Shown one piece after another: positions 62,103 through 64,000 of a DNA stretch of 64,000 nucleotides. Location: assembly GCF_030814995.1 (NCBI RefSeq), contig NZ_JAUSVX010000006.1, positions 124,001 through 188,000 of the forward strand, written 5' to 3'. The translations under genes were made by a program, and so were the position numbers. Source of the stretch: Labrys wisconsinensis. Its GTDB lineage: Bacteria > Pseudomonadota > Alphaproteobacteria > Rhizobiales > Labraceae. Every line of letters begins with the position of its first letter. Position 1 is the stretch's first letter. Under the pieces are notes generated by a model. The model was given only the letters and a program-made list of their open reading frames with translations, made no database searches and was not told the origin of the DNA.

Positions 62103-63083
62103 CTACATCCTGAACATCTGCTTTCCGAGGTTCGGATGGTTCCAGGCGTCGCCGACGGCGCGTTGGAAATCTTCGAGCGGGTGGACCCCGCCGACCGGGA
62201 CATGGAAATCGGGTCGGCGGAAGAGTTCGGCGATCTCGCGCAGCACCGGCCCGTCGTCGTCGCGGGGCGGCGAGAAGAAATAGCGATAGACGCTGGCCCT
62301 GATCTCCGCCCCGCTCAGCAGCACGTCGAAATTGTGCAGCGCGAATCGCTCGGCGCTCATGCCGCCGTTGATGACCAGCCGTCCGCCGAAGGCGAGGCTG
62401 CGGACCAGTTCGCCGGTCACGGGACCGCCGACATTGTCGATGACGCCGTGAAGGCCGGCATTCCCGGTGATCGCCATCACCGTTTCCCTCACGCCCGTCG
62501 TCGCGTTCGAGAGGTCGACGACCGCGGCCGCCCCGAGATCGCCGAGGTCGAGATCGGCGTGCAGGCGCCGGACGAAGGGGATGACGTTGATGCCGCGCCG
62601 CCTGGCGAACTGCAGCACCATGGTCGAGATCGAGGAATAGCCGGCGGTGAGCGCCAGCCATTGCCCGGGCTGCACGCCCGACTCCGCCAGGAGATCCCAG
62701 GCGGTGATCGGGTTCATCAATTGTCCGGCCCGCTCGACGGGATAGCCCTCCGGCAGCGGGATCAGCCATTCCGCGGGAACGGCGGCATAGTCCGCCCAGG
62801 TGCCGTAATAGCTGAAGGCGACGAGCGTGCCGGGCTTCAGCGCGACCTGCGCGCCGACCTTCTCGATGATGCCGGCGCCGTGGTTTCCCGCGACCTGCCC
62901 CGGCAGGTGCGGCTTCTTCGGTTCGGGGTAGAGGCCCTGGATGAACAGGAAGTCTCCCGGGTTGATCGAGGCCGAGACCATTCTGACGAGCGCCTGGTCG
63001 TCGCCGATCGCCGGGACCGGAATCTCGGCGAGGCGGAGCACTTCCAGGGGCGAGCCGATGTCATCGAACAGGATTGCTTTCAT
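62103..63083 (-). CDS. Medium-chain zinc-independent dehydrogenase (quinone oxidoreductase-like)
   Basis: A 326-residue MDR-family protein. The catalytic domain begins MKAILFDDIGSPLEVLRLAEIPVP, with SINPGDFLFIQGLYP following. The nucleotide-binding region is WLALTAGYSSISTMVLQFARRRG, in which the usual AxxGxVG is changed to AGYSSIS. The structural zinc cysteines are absent, as in quinone oxidoreductases and 2-enoyl thioester reductases (MECR/ETR1-like). The ATG at 63083 starts the conserved part. The role is unknown; reduction of an enoyl thioester or quinone with NADPH is likely by family. Confidence 0.83.
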   Translation of the reverse strand: MKAILFDDIGSPLEVLRLAEIPVPAIGDDQALVRMVSASINPGDFLFIQGLYPEPKKPHLPGQVAGNHGAGIIEKVGAQVALKPGTLVAFSYYGTWADYAAVPAEWLIPLPEGYPVERAGQLMNPITAWDLLAESGVQPGQWLALTAGYSSISTMVLQFARRRGINVIPFVRRLHADLDLGDLGAAAVVDLSNATTGVRETVMAITGNAGLHGVIDNVGGPVTGELVRSLAFGGRLVINGGMSAERFALHNFDVLLSGAEIRASVYRYFFSPPRDDDGPVLREIAELFRRPDFHVPVGGVHPLEDFQRAVGDAWNHPNLGKQMFRM

Positions 63084-63168
63084 GTCTGCCTCCAGGTGGG
63101 GAAATGCGGACCGCGGGCGACTTGGGTGTCGTCCGGGCATAACCGCATCGAACGCGACGTCGGCTATT

Positions 63169-63306
63169 CCCCCTTGCGGGGAGGGGTAAGGGGTGGGGGT
63201 CGATCAGAATGGAGCGCGACGCCGGTCGAAGGGCTTTGCACTCGACTTTCTACCCGTCGAGGCTGGCGTTACGACCCCCAGCCCCTTACCCCTCCCCGCA
63301 AGGGGG
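63169..63306. repeat. Long inverted repeat between MDR and hydrolase genes
   Basis: Arms at 63169-63202 and 63272-63306 are inverted copies of about 34 bases that differ by a single inserted base. They hold the CCCCTCCCCGCAAGGGGG element seen widely as an intergenic repeat in Alphaproteobacteria. The 69-base spacer holds no gene. On RNA it would fold into one long hairpin in either direction; it may act as a terminator or message end for the hydrolase gene. Confidence 0.8.
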
Positions 63307-63399
63307 AGGGGAGGCCCAAGCGTCGCGGGCTCATCGACCAGCGTCGCGTCTTGTCCGACCGTATCGGGGTGGCGTCCTACGCTTATCTCCGGACGCCCC

Positions 63400-64000
63400 C
63401 TAGCGGCCGTCGAGGAACGAGGCGACGCGCGCGACGGTGAGGTCCGGATTCTCTTCGATGAGCCAATGGCCCGCGCCGGGGATCAGGACCTCGTCGACAT
63501 GGCTCGCCAGCGTGCGCATCGCCGCCGCCGCCGCGGCGCCGAAGGCCCGGTCCGCCCGCTCGCCGCCGACGGCCAGGACCGGCATGGTCAGCTTCGTCCT
63601 CGCGAAGACCGCATTGTCCCGCACATCCGTGTCGAAGGCGGCGAACTGGGCGAATCCCGCCCGCATGGCGCCGGGCGCGGCATATTGCCTGGCGTAGTGA
63701 TCGCGCGTCGCATCGTCGATCCGGGACGGGTCGCCGGAGAAATCGTTCCAGAACCGGTCGAAATAGATGCGCTCGCGGCCGGCGACGAGACGCTCGGCCT
63801 CGGGCCCGCGGAAGGAGAAATGCCAGACGGCCGGGATCCTGACGATCTGGTCCCACGGGCCGATGCCGGGCGGGACGGCTTCCATGACGACGAGCCGGGT
63901 TACCTCCTGCGGAAATTCCGCCGCATAGGCATAGGCGACCATGCCGCCGAGATCGTGCCCGACGATCGCGGCCCGGTCGAAGCCGAGCGCCTCGACGATG
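63400..64000 (-). CDS. Alpha/beta hydrolase, 5' part beyond the window
   Basis: The C-terminal 199 or so residues of an alpha/beta hydrolase; the start lies beyond 64000. The nucleophile elbow is GHDLGG (at about 63940-63957), so the nucleophile is aspartate. This points to epoxide hydrolase or haloalkane/fluoroacetate dehalogenase rather than an esterase. The catalytic histidine is in IPGAGHWLIEENP near the C-terminus. The cap domain is between (about FRGPEAERLVAGRERIYFDRFW). Frame is open to the window edge. Confidence 0.87.
   Translation of the reverse strand, partial: IVEALGFDRAAIVGHDLGGMVAYAYAAEFPQEVTRLVVMEAVPPGIGPWDQIVRIPAVWHFSFRGPEAERLVAGRERIYFDRFWNDFSGDPSRIDDATRDHYARQYAAPGAMRAGFAQFAAFDTDVRDNAVFARTKLTMPVLAVGGERADRAFGAAAAAAMRTLASHVDEVLIPGAGHWLIEENPDLTVARVASFLDGR

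Overview
The window is GC-rich bacterial chromosome, almost certainly from an alphaproteobacterium of the order Hyphomicrobiales (Rhizobiales). Four things point there: a CcrM-type GANTC methyltransferase with a CtrA-like half-site and a GANTC site upstream; an F0 operon in the order atpI-atpB-atpE-atpF'-atpF with two different b subunits; a mutY / DUF721 (dciA) / dsbA-like / smc neighbourhood; and a full CtrA box (TTAA-N7-TTAA) before a DUF2336-like gene. The species cannot be fixed from the sequence alone.

Layout. 0-2.3 kb: a tRNA-type methyltransferase, a DUF2007 gene and a divergent polyprenyl diphosphate synthase. 2.4-13.0 kb: a catabolic region with a BMP-type (nucleoside-like) ABC importer followed in the same operon by two nucleoside hydrolases, two paralogous 'amino acid synthesis' (PF06684) genes, an enamidase-like amidohydrolase, a MarR regulator and an isochorismatase-fold hydrolase. 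13.3-20.2 kb: a sugar or polyol operon (binding protein, IolE-like isomerase, two permeases, Gfo/Idh/MocA dehydrogenase, epimerase, SDR) without an ATPase gene. Four copies of one quasi-palindromic 15-mer, each behind a TTGACA-like -35 box, tie the promoters of these two regions into one probable MarR regulon. 20.3-21.0 kb: a VapC/Phd-type toxin-antitoxin pair. 21.2-23.8 kb: the F0 ATP synthase operon with a clear terminator. 24.2-33.1 kb: housekeeping genes (smc, dsbA-like, dciA, mutY, ccrM, rnhB) with two toxin-less antitoxin genes lodged between dciA and dsbA. 33.5-41.9 kb: a membrane protein, a radical SAM protein, a degenerate GT2 protein, a DUF2336-like protein, a YpfJ zinc peptidase, a family-4-like uracil-DNA glycosylase, a repeat-rich caspase-like protein and a SleB-type cell wall hydrolase. 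41.9-43.6 kb: a small, less GC-rich island with an ATP-dependent DNA ligase remnant and a PIN/helix-turn-helix toxin-antitoxin pair. 43.6-49.6 kb: DUF1176, DUF2339, a small membrane protein and a DUF1326-DUF2182 pair.

The most interesting part is 49.65-60.24 kb, a probable mevalonate (or mevalonolactone) uptake and catabolism locus. A divergent MocR regulator faces an operon of class II HMG-CoA reductase (all four catalytic residues present), a ribose-type ABC transporter and HMG-CoA lyase. One of the two permeases is fused in frame to a strictosidine-synthase/SMP-30-like beta-propeller, and a second free-standing propeller gene lies next to it. The two enzymes would convert mevalonate to HMG-CoA and then to acetyl-CoA and acetoacetate. 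The transporter would supply the substrate, and the propellers could be lactonases acting on it. A 34-base palindrome between mocR and the operon is the likely operator.

The right end (60.3-64 kb) carries a dual-specificity-type phosphatase, an HD hydrolase, tag, a medium-chain dehydrogenase, a long inverted repeat and the 3' part of an alpha/beta hydrolase gene that runs off the window.
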